A stretch of 64,000 nucleotides of DNA from Prevotella merdae (GCF_900290275.1 NZ_LT985323.1:1027059-1091058), one strand, 5' to 3'; counted from the stretch's first letter, positions 10,267 to 20,197 are shown. The notes: generated from the sequence alone by a model not told the origin. Numbers and translations are program-made.

Positions 10267-10839
10267 TTAGTTATTGATGCTCAGTATGCCCAATTGCCCC
10301 GTGCAGTTAGCCCTATACTTATCTAACTTTCTGCCATTGGCGCAAAGTCCGTTGTTGTTAAGGTCGTACTTTCGCTTGCACTTTGGACAAGTGGCTATGC
10401 CGTTGGCACTCATATTAAGTTTGTATGCCATCATGTTGGTCTCGCGGTAGCAGTTAGGACACTGCGAGTCGTAGGCATACAACACAGCAGGCGACGACAG
10501 ATTGCCATAGCCAACAATTATGCCCGTCTTGTTGTACAGTCCAAGCATTCTCGATCGCTTGGCTTCATCGGCAGTAAGTTTTGCCGGTTTCGGTTCGCCA
10601 CCTTGATTGCTCTCGAAATATATGTATACCGTCTTTCCTTCAGTAACCTCGTATATGCGACAGAACACACCGGGCGATAAAGGGTTTACAGCACTTTGCA
10701 ATACCGAGTTCTGGTGTATACTGTTGTCAAAGACAAAGTAGGCATGGTATGGCGAGAAGTCGAACGAATCCTTTGAGCACGATGGCGTAAATAAAAGGAG
10801 TAGTGCGGTGAGGATGAACGTTAGTTTATATCGAGTCAT
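10267..10839 (-). CDS. Putative lipoprotein with a C-terminal zinc ribbon
   Basis: Not a family I can name. The 190-residue protein starts with a lipoprotein signal peptide whose lipobox ends TPSC (Cys21), so it is predicted to be lipid-anchored in the envelope. Cys127-Pro-Asn-Cys130 and Cys151-Pro-Lys-Cys154 form a CxxC-x20-CxxC zinc ribbon, which is unusual in an exported protein. It lies 27 nt downstream of argH on the same strand, so it is probably in the argH transcript. A role cannot be inferred from this. Confidence 0.75.
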   Translation of the reverse strand: MTRYKLTFILTALLLLFTPSCSKDSFDFSPYHAYFVFDNSIHQNSVLQSAVNPLSPGVFCRIYEVTEGKTVYIYFESNQGGEPKPAKLTADEAKRSRMLGLYNKTGIIVGYGNLSSPAVLYAYDSQCPNCYRETNMMAYKLNMSANGIATCPKCKRKYDLNNNGLCANGRKLDKYRANCTGQLGILSINN

Positions 10840-10866
10840 AGGGCGTTTAATCTCGTTTATTTATCG

Positions 10867-12210
10867 TTAATGTAATTCCAGCAGCGAGCGCTCGGCTTCG
10901 TCTACCTTTTCGAATCCGAACTCGGCAAGGGTCTTATCCATAATCTCTGCAATCTTGTCGTTGCACAGATTACCAATAGAGCCTTCGTGTGTGTGGTGTA
11001 TGTTACGGTCGGCATGGAATGTGCCGTTCTCTATCTCCATACCTACTTGCTTATAGGCATCGCGGAAAGGTGTGCCCGAAGCGGCAAGTCGGTTTACTTC
11101 CTCTACAGAGAATATAGGGTCGTACATCGGATTGTCGAGTATATGCTCATTAACTTCTATGCGCTCTATTATGTAGGCAGCCATAGCCAGGCAGTCCTTA
11201 AGTTCGGCAAAAGCCGGGATAAACACTTCCTTGATAATCTGAAGGTCGCGGAAGTAGCCCGTAGGCAGGTTGTTCATTATAAGCTGAATCTGTGTAGGCA
11301 GACTCTGCAATTTGTTCGACTTGGCGCGTATAAGCTCAAAGACATCAGGATTCTTCTTGTGCGGCATAATAGACGAGCCAGTAGTACACTCCTTAGGCAA
11401 CTTTACGAACGAGAAGTTCTGGCTGTTGAACATACAAGCGTCAAATGCCAGCTTTGCCACAGTGCCAGCAACAGATGCAAGGGCAAATGCCACGTTGCGC
11501 TCCATCTTTCCACGCCCCATCTGGGCATAAACAACGTTGTAATCCATAGAGTCGAAGCCAAGCAGACGTGTTGTCATCTCTCTATTCAATGGAAACGACG
11601 AGCCATAACCAGCAGCCGAACCTAAAGGATTACGGTTGGTCATGCGATAGGCAGCAAGCAAGAACAGCATATCATCGGCAAGCGACTCGGCATGAGCACC
11701 AAACCACAATCCGAATGAGCTGGGCATGGCTATCTGCAAATGTGTGTAGCCAGGCATAAGCACATTCTTATACTGCTCGCTCTTCTTCTGTAGCTCACGG
11801 AACAAAGCGTCGGTAGCCTCTACAACCTCACGCAGTTCGTGACGTGTAAAGAGTTTTAGATCGACAAGCACTTGGTCGTTTCTTGAGCGACCCGAGTGAA
11901 TCTTCTTACCCATATCTCCAAGGCGGCGGGTAAGCATAAGTTCTACTTGCGAGTGTACATCCTCTACACCTTCTTCTATTACAAATGTGCCTTGCACACA
12001 CTCGTTATAGATGTTCTTAAGTTCTACCAGAAGCTGTTGCAGTTCGTCTTTCTGCATTAGTCCTATTGACTCCAGCATTGTGATATGAGCCATAGAGCCA
12101 AGCACGTCATACTTGGCGAGGTAGATATCGAGTTCACGGTCGCGTCCAACGGTAAAACGTTCTATTTCTTCGTTGACAGAAAAGTTTTTTTCCCAAAGTT
12201 TGCTTGCCAT
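10867..12210 (-). CDS. argH: Argininosuccinate lyase
   Basis: Cleaves argininosuccinate to arginine and fumarate, the last step of arginine synthesis. The 447-residue protein belongs to the fumarase/aspartase superfamily. Visible motifs are the N-terminal SGRSRNDQV and, near residue 280, the signature GSSIMPHKKNPD, whose flexible loop carries the catalytic serine. A strong terminator hairpin lies just upstream (12234-12288), so argH needs its own promoter or read-through; I see no good -7 box in the short gap. Confidence 0.96.
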   Translation of the reverse strand: MASKLWEKNFSVNEEIERFTVGRDRELDIYLAKYDVLGSMAHITMLESIGLMQKDELQQLLVELKNIYNECVQGTFVIEEGVEDVHSQVELMLTRRLGDMGKKIHSGRSRNDQVLVDLKLFTRHELREVVEATDALFRELQKKSEQYKNVLMPGYTHLQIAMPSSFGLWFGAHAESLADDMLFLLAAYRMTNRNPLGSAAGYGSSFPLNREMTTRLLGFDSMDYNVVYAQMGRGKMERNVAFALASVAGTVAKLAFDACMFNSQNFSFVKLPKECTTGSSIMPHKKNPDVFELIRAKSNKLQSLPTQIQLIMNNLPTGYFRDLQIIKEVFIPAFAELKDCLAMAAYIIERIEVNEHILDNPMYDPIFSVEEVNRLAASGTPFRDAYKQVGMEIENGTFHADRNIHHTHEGSIGNLCNDKIAEIMDKTLAEFGFEKVDEAERSLLELH

Positions 12211-12233
12211 AATTATTATAAAGGTTTTAAAAG

Positions 12234-12288
12234 AAAAGCCTCACATCCTGTTCCTTCCCCGCATGGAGGGGTAGGGTGTGAGGCTTTT
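12234..12288 (-). terminator. Terminator of the pyrE-SRPBCC transcript
   Basis: AAAAGCCTCACATCCT (12234-12249) pairs with AGGGTGTGAGGCTTTT (12273-12288) with one G-U, and an inner CCCC/GGGG extends the structure. Read on the minus strand it ends in a T run. It is 3 nt from the stop of the gene at 12292. Confidence 0.8.
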
Positions 12289-12291
12289 ACA

Positions 12292-12744
12292 TTAGTTATA
12301 CTGAATCATTTGCAGTACATCGGCAATCTTCTCGATACCTTCCTGCAATGGTTTCTTCACCATTTGCTTGATGAAGATGTTTAGCTCGGCCTTGATGGTA
12401 AGCTTCATCTTGCATGTTGTAGATGTAACGGGCAGAAGCTGAATCCAGAAGTTAAAGGGGATAGGGCTTTGCTCGGTCTCAAATTTAATGCATTTCGGTT
12501 CCTCACGGTTTACCACACGCAGCTTGATGCTACCCACTGGTGGCACATTTACCGACAGTGAGTCCTGGTCAAACTCCAGGTCTTGTATCTTCTCAGCTTG
12601 TTTGCGAGCCTCCTCAGGCATGGTGTCCTTCATCATTGCATAGCGCTCCTTGAGCTTCTGCAAGTTGTTAAGGTCGCTCAGCTTTTCGTATACATTCTGC
12701 TGTGGAAATGGAATTTGTCGTATTGAACTTTCGAATGTTGTCAT
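12292..12744 (-). CDS. SRPBCC/START-like conserved protein
   Basis: A 150-residue protein with the character of a START-like ligand-binding fold: an N-terminal strand (FESSIRQIPFPQQNVYEKLSD), a helical insert and a long C-terminal helix (KKPLQEGIEKIADVLQMI). No signal peptide is present. Proteins of this fold bind hydrophobic ligands, but the ligand here is unknown. It lies 25 nt downstream of pyrE on the same strand and ends at a strong terminator, so pyrE and this gene form a two-gene transcript. The fold assignment is inferred. Confidence 0.72.
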   Translation of the reverse strand: MTTFESSIRQIPFPQQNVYEKLSDLNNLQKLKERYAMMKDTMPEEARKQAEKIQDLEFDQDSLSVNVPPVGSIKLRVVNREEPKCIKFETEQSPIPFNFWIQLLPVTSTTCKMKLTIKAELNIFIKQMVKKPLQEGIEKIADVLQMIQYN

Positions 12745-12769
12745 ATTCTATTCTTACTCAGTTTTATCT

Positions 12770-13402
12770 TTACTTCATCCAGTTGGCTGGATCCTTGCGC
12801 CATTCTGCCAGCACCTCGAGGTCTTCCTTCTTAATGTAGCCAGTCTCGGCAGCAATAGCTGTTGTATGCTCGTAATCAGAAAGAGTAACAAGGCGTACAT
12901 TAGCGGCCTTGAAAGCTTCCTCGGCAACAGGGAAACCATAGGTGTAGCTTGCAACCATACCTACTACCTCAAATCCTGCCTTGCGCAAAGCATCAACTGC
13001 CTTGAGCGAAGAACCGCCAGTTGAGATAAGGTCTTCTACAACTACAACCTTTGCCCCCTCAGGAATAGTGCCTTCAATTTGGTTGCCCATACCATGATCC
13101 TTAGGCTTTGGACGAACATAGCAGTAAGGCAACAGCAACTCGTCGGCAACAAGAGCGCCTTGTGCAATAGCGCCAGTAGCAACACCTGCAACGGCATTAG
13201 CCTCAGGGAACTCTTCGTGTATTAGGTGTACCAACTCTTGCTTAACGAAAGAGCGTAGCTCTGGATAAGCCAACGTCTTGCGGTTGTCGGTATAGATAGG
13301 CGATTTCCAGCCAGATGCCCATGTGAAAGGATCGTTAGGCTGAAGCTTAATAGCCTTTACTTCAAGAAGTTTAGATGCGAAGCTTTTTTTCAGTGTACTC
13401 AT
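12770..13402 (-). CDS. pyrE: Orotate phosphoribosyltransferase
   Basis: Transfers phosphoribose from PRPP to orotate to form OMP in pyrimidine synthesis. Motifs include the N-terminal WASGWKSPIYTDNR and the PRPP loop VVVVEDLISTGGSS. I start at the ATG at 13402 (MSTLKKSFAS, 210 residues, normal length). The longer frame from 13447 would add 15 residues that run into the promoter region. A minus-strand -7 box TACATTTG lies at 13435-13442. Confidence 0.95.
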   Translation of the reverse strand: MSTLKKSFASKLLEVKAIKLQPNDPFTWASGWKSPIYTDNRKTLAYPELRSFVKQELVHLIHEEFPEANAVAGVATGAIAQGALVADELLLPYCYVRPKPKDHGMGNQIEGTIPEGAKVVVVEDLISTGGSSLKAVDALRKAGFEVVGMVASYTYGFPVAEEAFKAANVRLVTLSDYEHTTAIAAETGYIKKEDLEVLAEWRKDPANWMK

Positions 13403-13434
13403 AGTTGTATCTGTTTTTTGTTGATTTTCAGATG

Positions 13435-13442
13435 CAAATGTA
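13435..13442 (-). promoter_or_regulatory. Probable -7 element of the pyrE promoter
   Basis: TACATTTG on the minus strand fits TAnnTTTG, 33 nt upstream of the chosen pyrE start. The -33 region is a poor match. Confidence 0.5.
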
Positions 13443-13509
13443 GGCAAAAAAACCGAGAAAACGTATTTTTGTGCCTACAAATGATAGCTGTACAATATAT
13501 ATACGCGAA

Positions 13510-13580
13510 AAACAGGCCACCTGCCTTTCATGCTTCACCCTTAAAGAAGGGTGGTAGCATGTTGGGCGAGTGGCCTGTTT
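13510..13580 (-). terminator. Large nested terminator of the gene at 13615
   Basis: AAACAGGCCAC (13510-13520) and GTGGCCTGTTT (13570-13580) form the outer stem. An inner CATGCT/AGCATG and ACCCTT/AAGGGT hairpin nests inside. On the minus strand it is followed by a T run. Confidence 0.8.
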
Positions 13581-13614
13581 CCACTTTAAAACTATTATGA
13601 TATATAATCAAACT

Positions 13615-15324
13615 TTACTTTACAACCATCTTTGTAGTGTGGCGTGAGCCGTCCTTACCGGTAACGGTCTTAAGGTAAACACCATGTGTTGGTTTGTTTA
13701 CTGTGCGTCCGCTAAGGTCGAAGTATGTTGCTGAGCCATCTGCATCATCTGTAACTATCTCTATGCCGGTTTCGTCTTTCTTAAGCTTTGCAGTTACGCG
13801 GTGCGAGCGATACTCGTTGCCGTCTTCGTCGCGATAGAAGCACTGAACACCAACAGTCTTCCAATCTGCTCCGTTGAAGTATAGGTTGCGCTGTGTGCCG
13901 AATATAAAGATGTTCCACTTGTCGGTGAATGTATAAGGGATGTCTGTTATGTCGTAAGGCAATTTCTGATACTCATCAGCCTTGTATGTATACTTCTCGC
14001 CATCGAGGAACACGTTGTAGTAGCAGTTGGCTTCGTTAAGATAGCAGCCGTCTTCTGAATAGTTAGAAAGGCGGAACATGAAGTTGCCTGTTCCCCAATC
14101 GTCTGGATTATAGTCGTAAAGCTCTGTGAATACAGGGTCTTTAGGAGCTGATATCTGCTGATCCCAGAACGAGAAGTATGCGTTAGGATACTCTTTGTCG
14201 GTATTGATGGTGTAATGACCATAGTTGGTAGAGAGAATCTTGTCGCTCCTGAATGTCTGGTCGTCGGCATTGAAGGTGAAGGCAATTTCGTCGGCAACGT
14301 AGATGCTGTCGCCAGTTGTGCCGTCCTCGTTGGTATACTCCTTGTAGTAGATAGGCTCAAAATATATGTAGCGTCCGTTCTTTTTGTCGTAGCCTATGTA
14401 CTGCTGACCCTTAAATACGAACTGTCCATCCTTGTTGAGTGTACCCTTTGCCCAACCGTCTGTCGGGTTCTTGCTTAAGCCATTGATGTAGACATCATCG
14501 CCATCAAACAGCACCTTGCACGGGTAACGCAGACGCTCATCGGTCTCCATATACGAGTCGTGGTAGTCGTACTCGATAGTGTATGGCTGTGCTGTCTCAA
14601 CCGATTCGGGTGTAACAATCTTGTCTGTCATAGGTCCTATGGCTGTCTTCCAGTCGGCATATCCGTACCAATCGCCATAATCGCCACAAAGTCCAATGAG
14701 TGAGTAGTCTTCGTCTACCTTAATCAACGAGTCGCCACGTAGAACATATTGGATTCGCTGACAGTCGTTGTCGTAAATACCACTATTGCCCGCATACTTC
14801 ATACGCACGGCATAAGCGGTGAGCTCAGCTGGGTTTCCGAAGAAGTCGGTATAATTCTCATGGTATATTGCTTGTGGAAGGTCTACGTTGAGTGTGTCGC
14901 CCTGTCCGCGTGTGGCGGTAAGCCATGTATTTGTAGGGTAGGTACTGAACGGATTCTTGAGATATACTTTGCCGTCATCGCCCTCAACCCACGATGCCTT
15001 CTGTCCGTCAACATCTGTTAGCCAATGGCCAAAGTTGGCATCATAGTAGATACCATAAGACAGACGGTAGGTTTCGTCGTGCAACTTACCTGCAGGCTGA
15101 TCGTAGATAGGAGTCTTTACAGTAGGAGTACCAATTCTTTTTTGTGCGGCACGTTTCTGTAAATGATTAGCCTTTTTAAGCTCGCTTAGTTTAGGCAGAT
15201 TGTTCAACGAGAATTTAGCCGTTGGTTTCTGGTTCTCGGCAAACTGTCTTGAGGCAACGCTTGACTGTGCATAGACTGCTGTACACATGGCAGCCATAGC
15301 AAAAATAGAGTAGAATTTCTTCAT
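13615..15324 (-). CDS. Secreted protein of unknown function with T9SS-type C-terminal tail
   Basis: No family recognised. The 569-residue protein starts with a clear signal peptide (MKKFYSIFAMAAMCTAVYAQ). I chose the ATG at 15324 because the longer frame from 15384 would place about 20 residues before the signal peptide and overlap the promoter. The middle is rich in Tyr, Asp and Trp with beta character. The end (about 530-569: YFDLSGRTVNKP, then a Lys/Val-ended tail) resembles the T9SS-associated tail of Bacteroidales secreted proteins, so surface display or secretion is inferred. It is divergent from the T9SS-tail genes that begin at 15583. Confidence 0.82.
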   Translation of the reverse strand: MKKFYSIFAMAAMCTAVYAQSSVASRQFAENQKPTAKFSLNNLPKLSELKKANHLQKRAAQKRIGTPTVKTPIYDQPAGKLHDETYRLSYGIYYDANFGHWLTDVDGQKASWVEGDDGKVYLKNPFSTYPTNTWLTATRGQGDTLNVDLPQAIYHENYTDFFGNPAELTAYAVRMKYAGNSGIYDNDCQRIQYVLRGDSLIKVDEDYSLIGLCGDYGDWYGYADWKTAIGPMTDKIVTPESVETAQPYTIEYDYHDSYMETDERLRYPCKVLFDGDDVYINGLSKNPTDGWAKGTLNKDGQFVFKGQQYIGYDKKNGRYIYFEPIYYKEYTNEDGTTGDSIYVADEIAFTFNADDQTFRSDKILSTNYGHYTINTDKEYPNAYFSFWDQQISAPKDPVFTELYDYNPDDWGTGNFMFRLSNYSEDGCYLNEANCYYNVFLDGEKYTYKADEYQKLPYDITDIPYTFTDKWNIFIFGTQRNLYFNGADWKTVGVQCFYRDEDGNEYRSHRVTAKLKKDETGIEIVTDDADGSATYFDLSGRTVNKPTHGVYLKTVTGKDGSRHTTKMVVK

Positions 15325-15354
15325 AAAGATCATTTTAGTTGTGTGGTTATGTCG

Positions 15355-15385
15355 CAAAAGTATACAAAATGTTGATACCAACAAA
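15355..15385 (-). promoter_or_regulatory. Promoter of the gene at 13615
   Basis: On the minus strand TTTG (15385-15382), a 19-nt spacer and TACTTTTG (15362-15355) match the Bacteroidetes consensus, 31 nt upstream of the chosen start. Confidence 0.75.
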
Positions 15386-15498
15386 ATATTTATGACAAAA
15401 TGTGGTATAAATAATCGGTTAATTATACGTTTTGTTGTTAATTGTGGCCGATAACAGGGGGTATACCTTAATATAATGCGAATTTTTATAACGAATCA

Positions 15499-15529
15499 TT
15501 TGTTATTTACATGAATATTTATAACTTTG
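15499..15529 (+). promoter_or_regulatory. Promoter of the Omp28-like/M6 peptidase pair
   Basis: TTTG (15499-15502), 19 nt, then TAACTTTG (15522-15529). The start codon follows 53 nt later, leaving a short leader. Confidence 0.8.
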
Positions 15530-15582
15530 CAACCGGTAGTAAGTAATAAGTGATAAATTGTAACTAACCAATAACTAACAAT

Positions 15583-17439
15583 ATGAATATACTTTACAAT
15601 TTAAGGCTAATGGCTGTTGGTGTCGTGGCTTTGTTTTTTGCCAGTACGGCATGTGCCGATAACGGAACAATAGTGTTCAGTGGCAGTAATGGTGTATCAG
15701 CTAATGCAACGTTTGGAACAGCAAAAAACGAACGCTATGATGTTGCAATGCACGTGGAGGCAACTTCGCTTAAAGGTACAACCATAAGTGCTATACGCTT
15801 GCACCTTGGCAATGTACCCAACATCGCAACCTTGAATGTATGGCTTTCGAAGACGCTAAATGCCGAGAAGAATGGTTCGCGCTCGGAGAATAAGCCAGAT
15901 ATCTTGCAAGTGGAAGCCACTCCTACTAAAGACGGCGAGGTGCGTGTAGAGCTTGAGACTCCTTATACAATAGGCGAGGAGGGTGTATATGTTGGTTACT
16001 CAATGACATTTTCTCAGCTTACAGATGCAGAGAAGTATCCCGTGGCTTACTTTAAGAATTCGGAAATAAGCAACTTCTACTTGCATACGAGCATGATATA
16101 TACCAAGTGGAACGACATGTCAGTACGTGGTGGTGTGCCTATTGAGGTGGAACTTACGGGCGGTGTCGATGCCGACGCTATAGCTTTGCCTCTCGAAGAT
16201 CGCCTTTATGGTCAGTTCGACAAGTCAACTCCAGTATCTGTTACGCTGCGCAACCTTGGTTACGAAGGCGTAAGCACAATAGGCTACACTTATACCGTAG
16301 GCACCCAGACTGGTAGTGCAACAGTAAAACTAGACGAACCGTTGCCTGCTATCTATAATTATGAGCAGAATGTTACACTATCATTGCCACCTACATCTGC
16401 TAAGGGCGACTATCCCGTAAGCCTTACTCTTACTACTATAAACGGTAAGCCAAATCCTTCGGCTACCTTGCTTAATAGTCACCTTACTTCGTACAAGCGT
16501 CTGCCAAAGCATCGTCCATTGTTTGAGGAGTATACCGGCACTTGGTGCCGCAACTGTCCGCGTGGCTTTGTGGGACTCGAAATAATGAACAAACTATATC
16601 CCGACGATTTCATTGGTTTGTCTTATCATAACAAGGACGCTATGGAGATAATGCAGCGTACCGATTTCCCAAGCGAGATATCAGGATTTCCTGATGGCTA
16701 TTTCGACCGCATATACAAGACTGATGCCTATTTTGGTTTTGGCACCGAGAAGTTTGGACTCGACAAGGCTTGGCTTCGTGTTTGCGACGAACTTGCTCCT
16801 GCCGATATAGAGGCAAAGGCCAATCTGTCTGCCGATGCTTCTGAGGTAGAGGTCAATGGATATGCTTATTTCCCAACCGATTTAGATAATGCTTCGTATA
16901 CAATAGAGGTGGTTCTTACCGCCGACGACCTTTATGGTACAGGTGCTGCTTGGGACCAGAAGAACGATTATAACACCAATCGCCCGGAAGACTATCCTGA
17001 ACCAGAGTTCGAACAATTCCTTAAAGGTTCGGGCTCAGTAAGCGGCTTGCATTACAACGATGTTGTTGTTGCCACATCACTACGCAATGGAGGCGAGCCG
17101 GTATTGCCTTCTACACTTGTTGCCGATACCGAATATCCATTCAGCTATAAGTTCAAGATAGCCGATATAGTCAATACGTCAGGCGAGTCGCTTGTGCAGA
17201 ACAAGGAGAAACTTAACGCCGTTGTGATGATCAAGAATGCTGAGGGCAAGGTAGAAAATGCTTTCAAGACAAAGGTAAGCACATCAACAGACACTGGCAT
17301 ATCATCTGCAACATCCGATAATGTCAATGGTGAAGCTGTTTATTATAGCGTGTCAGGCATTCGCCTTTCATCGCCATGTCGCGGCATAAACATTGTGCGT
17401 CTTGCCGATGGCTCTGTTAAGAAAATAATGCGCAAATAA
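15583..17439 (+). CDS. Omp28-like secreted protein with thioredoxin-fold CxxC domain
   Basis: A 618-residue exported protein with an N-terminal signal peptide ending near ASTACA. The first 300 residues are beta-rich adhesin-like domains. At about 310-420 lies a thioredoxin-like domain of the Omp28 type with Cys322-Arg-Asn-Cys325 (GTWCRNCPRG), which could have thiol-disulfide activity. The last 45 residues (SVSGIRLSSPCRGINIVRL, ending MRK) are a T9SS-type tail. The M6 metallopeptidase gene follows after 25 nt, so the two share the promoter at 15499. The domain call is by motif; a redox role is inferred. Confidence 0.85.
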   Translation: MNILYNLRLMAVGVVALFFASTACADNGTIVFSGSNGVSANATFGTAKNERYDVAMHVEATSLKGTTISAIRLHLGNVPNIATLNVWLSKTLNAEKNGSRSENKPDILQVEATPTKDGEVRVELETPYTIGEEGVYVGYSMTFSQLTDAEKYPVAYFKNSEISNFYLHTSMIYTKWNDMSVRGGVPIEVELTGGVDADAIALPLEDRLYGQFDKSTPVSVTLRNLGYEGVSTIGYTYTVGTQTGSATVKLDEPLPAIYNYEQNVTLSLPPTSAKGDYPVSLTLTTINGKPNPSATLLNSHLTSYKRLPKHRPLFEEYTGTWCRNCPRGFVGLEIMNKLYPDDFIGLSYHNKDAMEIMQRTDFPSEISGFPDGYFDRIYKTDAYFGFGTEKFGLDKAWLRVCDELAPADIEAKANLSADASEVEVNGYAYFPTDLDNASYTIEVVLTADDLYGTGAAWDQKNDYNTNRPEDYPEPEFEQFLKGSGSVSGLHYNDVVVATSLRNGGEPVLPSTLVADTEYPFSYKFKIADIVNTSGESLVQNKEKLNAVVMIKNAEGKVENAFKTKVSTSTDTGISSATSDNVNGEAVYYSVSGIRLSSPCRGINIVRLADGSVKKIMRK

Positions 17440-17464
17440 AAATAATAACAAATAGATAAAGAAT

Positions 17465-20197
17465 ATGAACTTCAAACGTATTTTCCTCGGACTGTTTGCC
17501 GCTCTTTGCTTAGCCGAGAGTGCATCGGCAGCTCCGGCAGATCAACGTCCACGTAAAGTGCGCCAGGCAGACGGTACTTACATTACTGTTATTAAAAGAG
17601 GCGACGAGTTTGGACATGTAACCATGACAACTGATGGCTATCCACTCTTTTATAATGAGTCTACTGGCAACTACGAATATGCTAAGATGTCGTCGTCTAC
17701 TCTTGAGTCGTCTGGCATTATTGCCGCAGATGCCGCAGACCGCAATGTAAAGGCTGTAGACTATCTTAAGAGTGTAAGTCCAAAGGCCATGCTTTCCAAA
17801 CTTGAGGTTCAGCGTGCAGCCAAGGCAAGCGTCATGCGATATCGTCCGCGTCATATGTCGACTAAGCCAGGTGCAAAGCGTGGTATGCTTATCAACGACT
17901 ATCCTTCTATAGGTTCGCCAAATGTGCTCATTATTCTTGTACAGTTCAGCGACATGACATTCGATTGTGAGGATGGCGATCCGTTGGGCTTCTATAAGAA
18001 TATGTTCACACAGCCAGGTTTCAAGTACAAGAATGGTGCTAACGGCAGTGTGCTCGACTACTTTACCACCTCGTCAAATGGTTTGTTCAACCCTAAGTTT
18101 GATATTGTTGGCCCGGTAACTCTGCCAAAATCATATTCTTATTATGGTGCCAATTATAGTGGCAACGACCGTATGGACCGCCTTCAGGAATTTGTAAAAG
18201 GTGCTTGCGAGGCTGCATCCAATGTTGTAGACTTCTCAAAATACGACAACAACGGCGATGGATATGTAGATAATGTATATCTGTACTATGCCGGATTTGG
18301 CGAGGCCGACAGTGAGTACAAGGAGTCGATATGGCCACATGCCTACAACTACAACCAGTTTATGATGGGTTCGCTTAAGTTTAACGGTGTGTCTATTGGC
18401 AGCTATACATGTAGTCCGGAGCGTAGTGGTACCTATCCCGAATTGCCTACTGGTATTGGCACCTTCTGTCATGAGTTTAGTCATGTATTGGGATTGCCCG
18501 ACCATTACACTACTGTATACAATGACGCCTTTACGCCAGGCGAGTTTGATGTTATGGACATGGGTACATACAACAACGAACAGAACACTCCGCCTACCCA
18601 TAGTGCTTATGAACGTGCCGAACTTGGTTGGCTGGAATATCAGGAACTTACAACTGGAGCCGATACAATAAGTGTGCTTCCTGAACTGCAAGCCTCAAAC
18701 AAGGCATATATAGTGCCGGTAGAAGGAACAAATGGAAGAGAGTTCTTTGTGCTTGAAAACCGCCAGAAAACAGGTTGGGACAAGTATCTCCCTGGTAATG
18801 GCATGTTGATGTGGCACATCGACCAGGACGCTAATGTATGGGCAAATAATACTGTAAACAACGATCCAAACCATCAGCGTGTGGACCTTATAGAGGCTGA
18901 TGGCAAGTTGACAGCCTTTACACTTGCAGGCGATCCATTCCCTGGTACTGCCAATGTTAAGTCTTACACAATGACAGCATGGGACAATCGCGACATTTTA
19001 CGTCTTGACAATATCGACGAGGTTAACGGTGAGATACAGTTGCTTGTAGCTAACACCAAGTTTGCAATCTCTGCTCCCGAACTATCTTATAGCGAAGTTG
19101 CCGACAGCAGTTTTGTAGTGTCATGGAAGGCCACCGGCAAGGCTTCGCGTTATGTCCTTAATATATATAAGGTGGTGGGCAGCACACGCGAGGCTGTATC
19201 TAAGTATACCAATATTGAGTTTGCTGCTCCTGATACTTTTGTAGTAGAAGGTCTGGAGCCAGACACCCAGTATGATGTAGAGCTTACTGCTTGCATAGGC
19301 AGCTACACATCCGAGCCTGCCACTGCTACTATAAGCACATTGCCGTTGGCATTTGCCAAGCGTATGCCGGTGAATCTTGCAGCTAAGGAAGTGGGTACTG
19401 ACCACTTTACCGTAGCATGGGACGAGGTACCTACAGCCGATGATTATATTGTGGAACTTAACATGCAGAATTATAGCACCGAGAGTGTTGACCGTGGTTA
19501 CGACTTTGCACAGCGTGGTGTAGGTATGCCAGCGTTATGGAAGTACAGTGGAGCATGGATGAATGTTAAGCAATATTGTGGTAAGGCTGCACCTGCTCTG
19601 CAGATGAGCAAGGCAGGCCACTTCCTTATGGTGGCTTATCCAGACGCTCAGATAGAGTCTTTGTCGTTCTTCCTTTCGGCTACAAAGGGAGCTTCGGGCA
19701 ATGTAAGTGTAGAACGTTACGAGGATGGCAAGTGGTTGCCAATAGAGACAGTAGCTGTAGGCGACGGCTTTACAGCTGATACACACAGTATGAAGTTTGC
19801 TGCTTCCGATTCGGTTCGCATAGTATTCAACCGTACACTTGGTTCGGTATTTGTGGATGATGTTGATGTTGTATGTCATGACATCGTGCGCACAGCAGTG
19901 CCTGGATATGAGTCGGTATCAACTGGTGGAGTAGCTGAGTGCAAGTTTGCTGGTTTGAATCCAACCACAAGATATGGCATTGTTGTTACAGCCAAGAATG
20001 GTGAGGAGAAGTCAATACGTTCATCAGAGCTTATAGTAACCACTTCTGCTCTATCAGGCATTAAGGGTGTTTCGATGGACAACGGCTCGCAAACCACTGT
20101 TTACGACCTTAATGGTTGTCGTGTAAATAATGCTGACGCAACTCATGGCGTATATATCGTGCGCAAGGGCGGCAAGGCATACAAGGTTGTTAAGTAG
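17465..20197 (+). CDS. Secreted M6 family metallopeptidase with fibronectin III domains
   Basis: Zinc metalloprotease of the immune-inhibitor-A (M6) type, 910 residues. A signal peptide (ending near SASAAP) is followed by a propeptide. The zinc site is HEFSHVLGLPDH with His336, Glu337 and His340; the downstream DVMDMG is the usual Met-turn region. Two fibronectin III-like domains follow (about 540-620 and 635-860; FVVSWKATGKASRYVLNIYK and FTVAWDEVPTADDYIVEL). The C-terminus (YDLNGCRVNNADATHGVYIV, ending KVVK) is a T9SS-type tail. It is downstream of the Omp28-like gene in one transcript that ends at the terminator at 20248. Confidence 0.92.
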   Translation: MNFKRIFLGLFAALCLAESASAAPADQRPRKVRQADGTYITVIKRGDEFGHVTMTTDGYPLFYNESTGNYEYAKMSSSTLESSGIIAADAADRNVKAVDYLKSVSPKAMLSKLEVQRAAKASVMRYRPRHMSTKPGAKRGMLINDYPSIGSPNVLIILVQFSDMTFDCEDGDPLGFYKNMFTQPGFKYKNGANGSVLDYFTTSSNGLFNPKFDIVGPVTLPKSYSYYGANYSGNDRMDRLQEFVKGACEAASNVVDFSKYDNNGDGYVDNVYLYYAGFGEADSEYKESIWPHAYNYNQFMMGSLKFNGVSIGSYTCSPERSGTYPELPTGIGTFCHEFSHVLGLPDHYTTVYNDAFTPGEFDVMDMGTYNNEQNTPPTHSAYERAELGWLEYQELTTGADTISVLPELQASNKAYIVPVEGTNGREFFVLENRQKTGWDKYLPGNGMLMWHIDQDANVWANNTVNNDPNHQRVDLIEADGKLTAFTLAGDPFPGTANVKSYTMTAWDNRDILRLDNIDEVNGEIQLLVANTKFAISAPELSYSEVADSSFVVSWKATGKASRYVLNIYKVVGSTREAVSKYTNIEFAAPDTFVVEGLEPDTQYDVELTACIGSYTSEPATATISTLPLAFAKRMPVNLAAKEVGTDHFTVAWDEVPTADDYIVELNMQNYSTESVDRGYDFAQRGVGMPALWKYSGAWMNVKQYCGKAAPALQMSKAGHFLMVAYPDAQIESLSFFLSATKGASGNVSVERYEDGKWLPIETVAVGDGFTADTHSMKFAASDSVRIVFNRTLGSVFVDDVDVVCHDIVRTAVPGYESVSTGGVAECKFAGLNPTTRYGIVVTAKNGEEKSIRSSELIVTTSALSGIKGVSMDNGSQTTVYDLNGCRVNNADATHGVYIVRKGGKAYKVVK

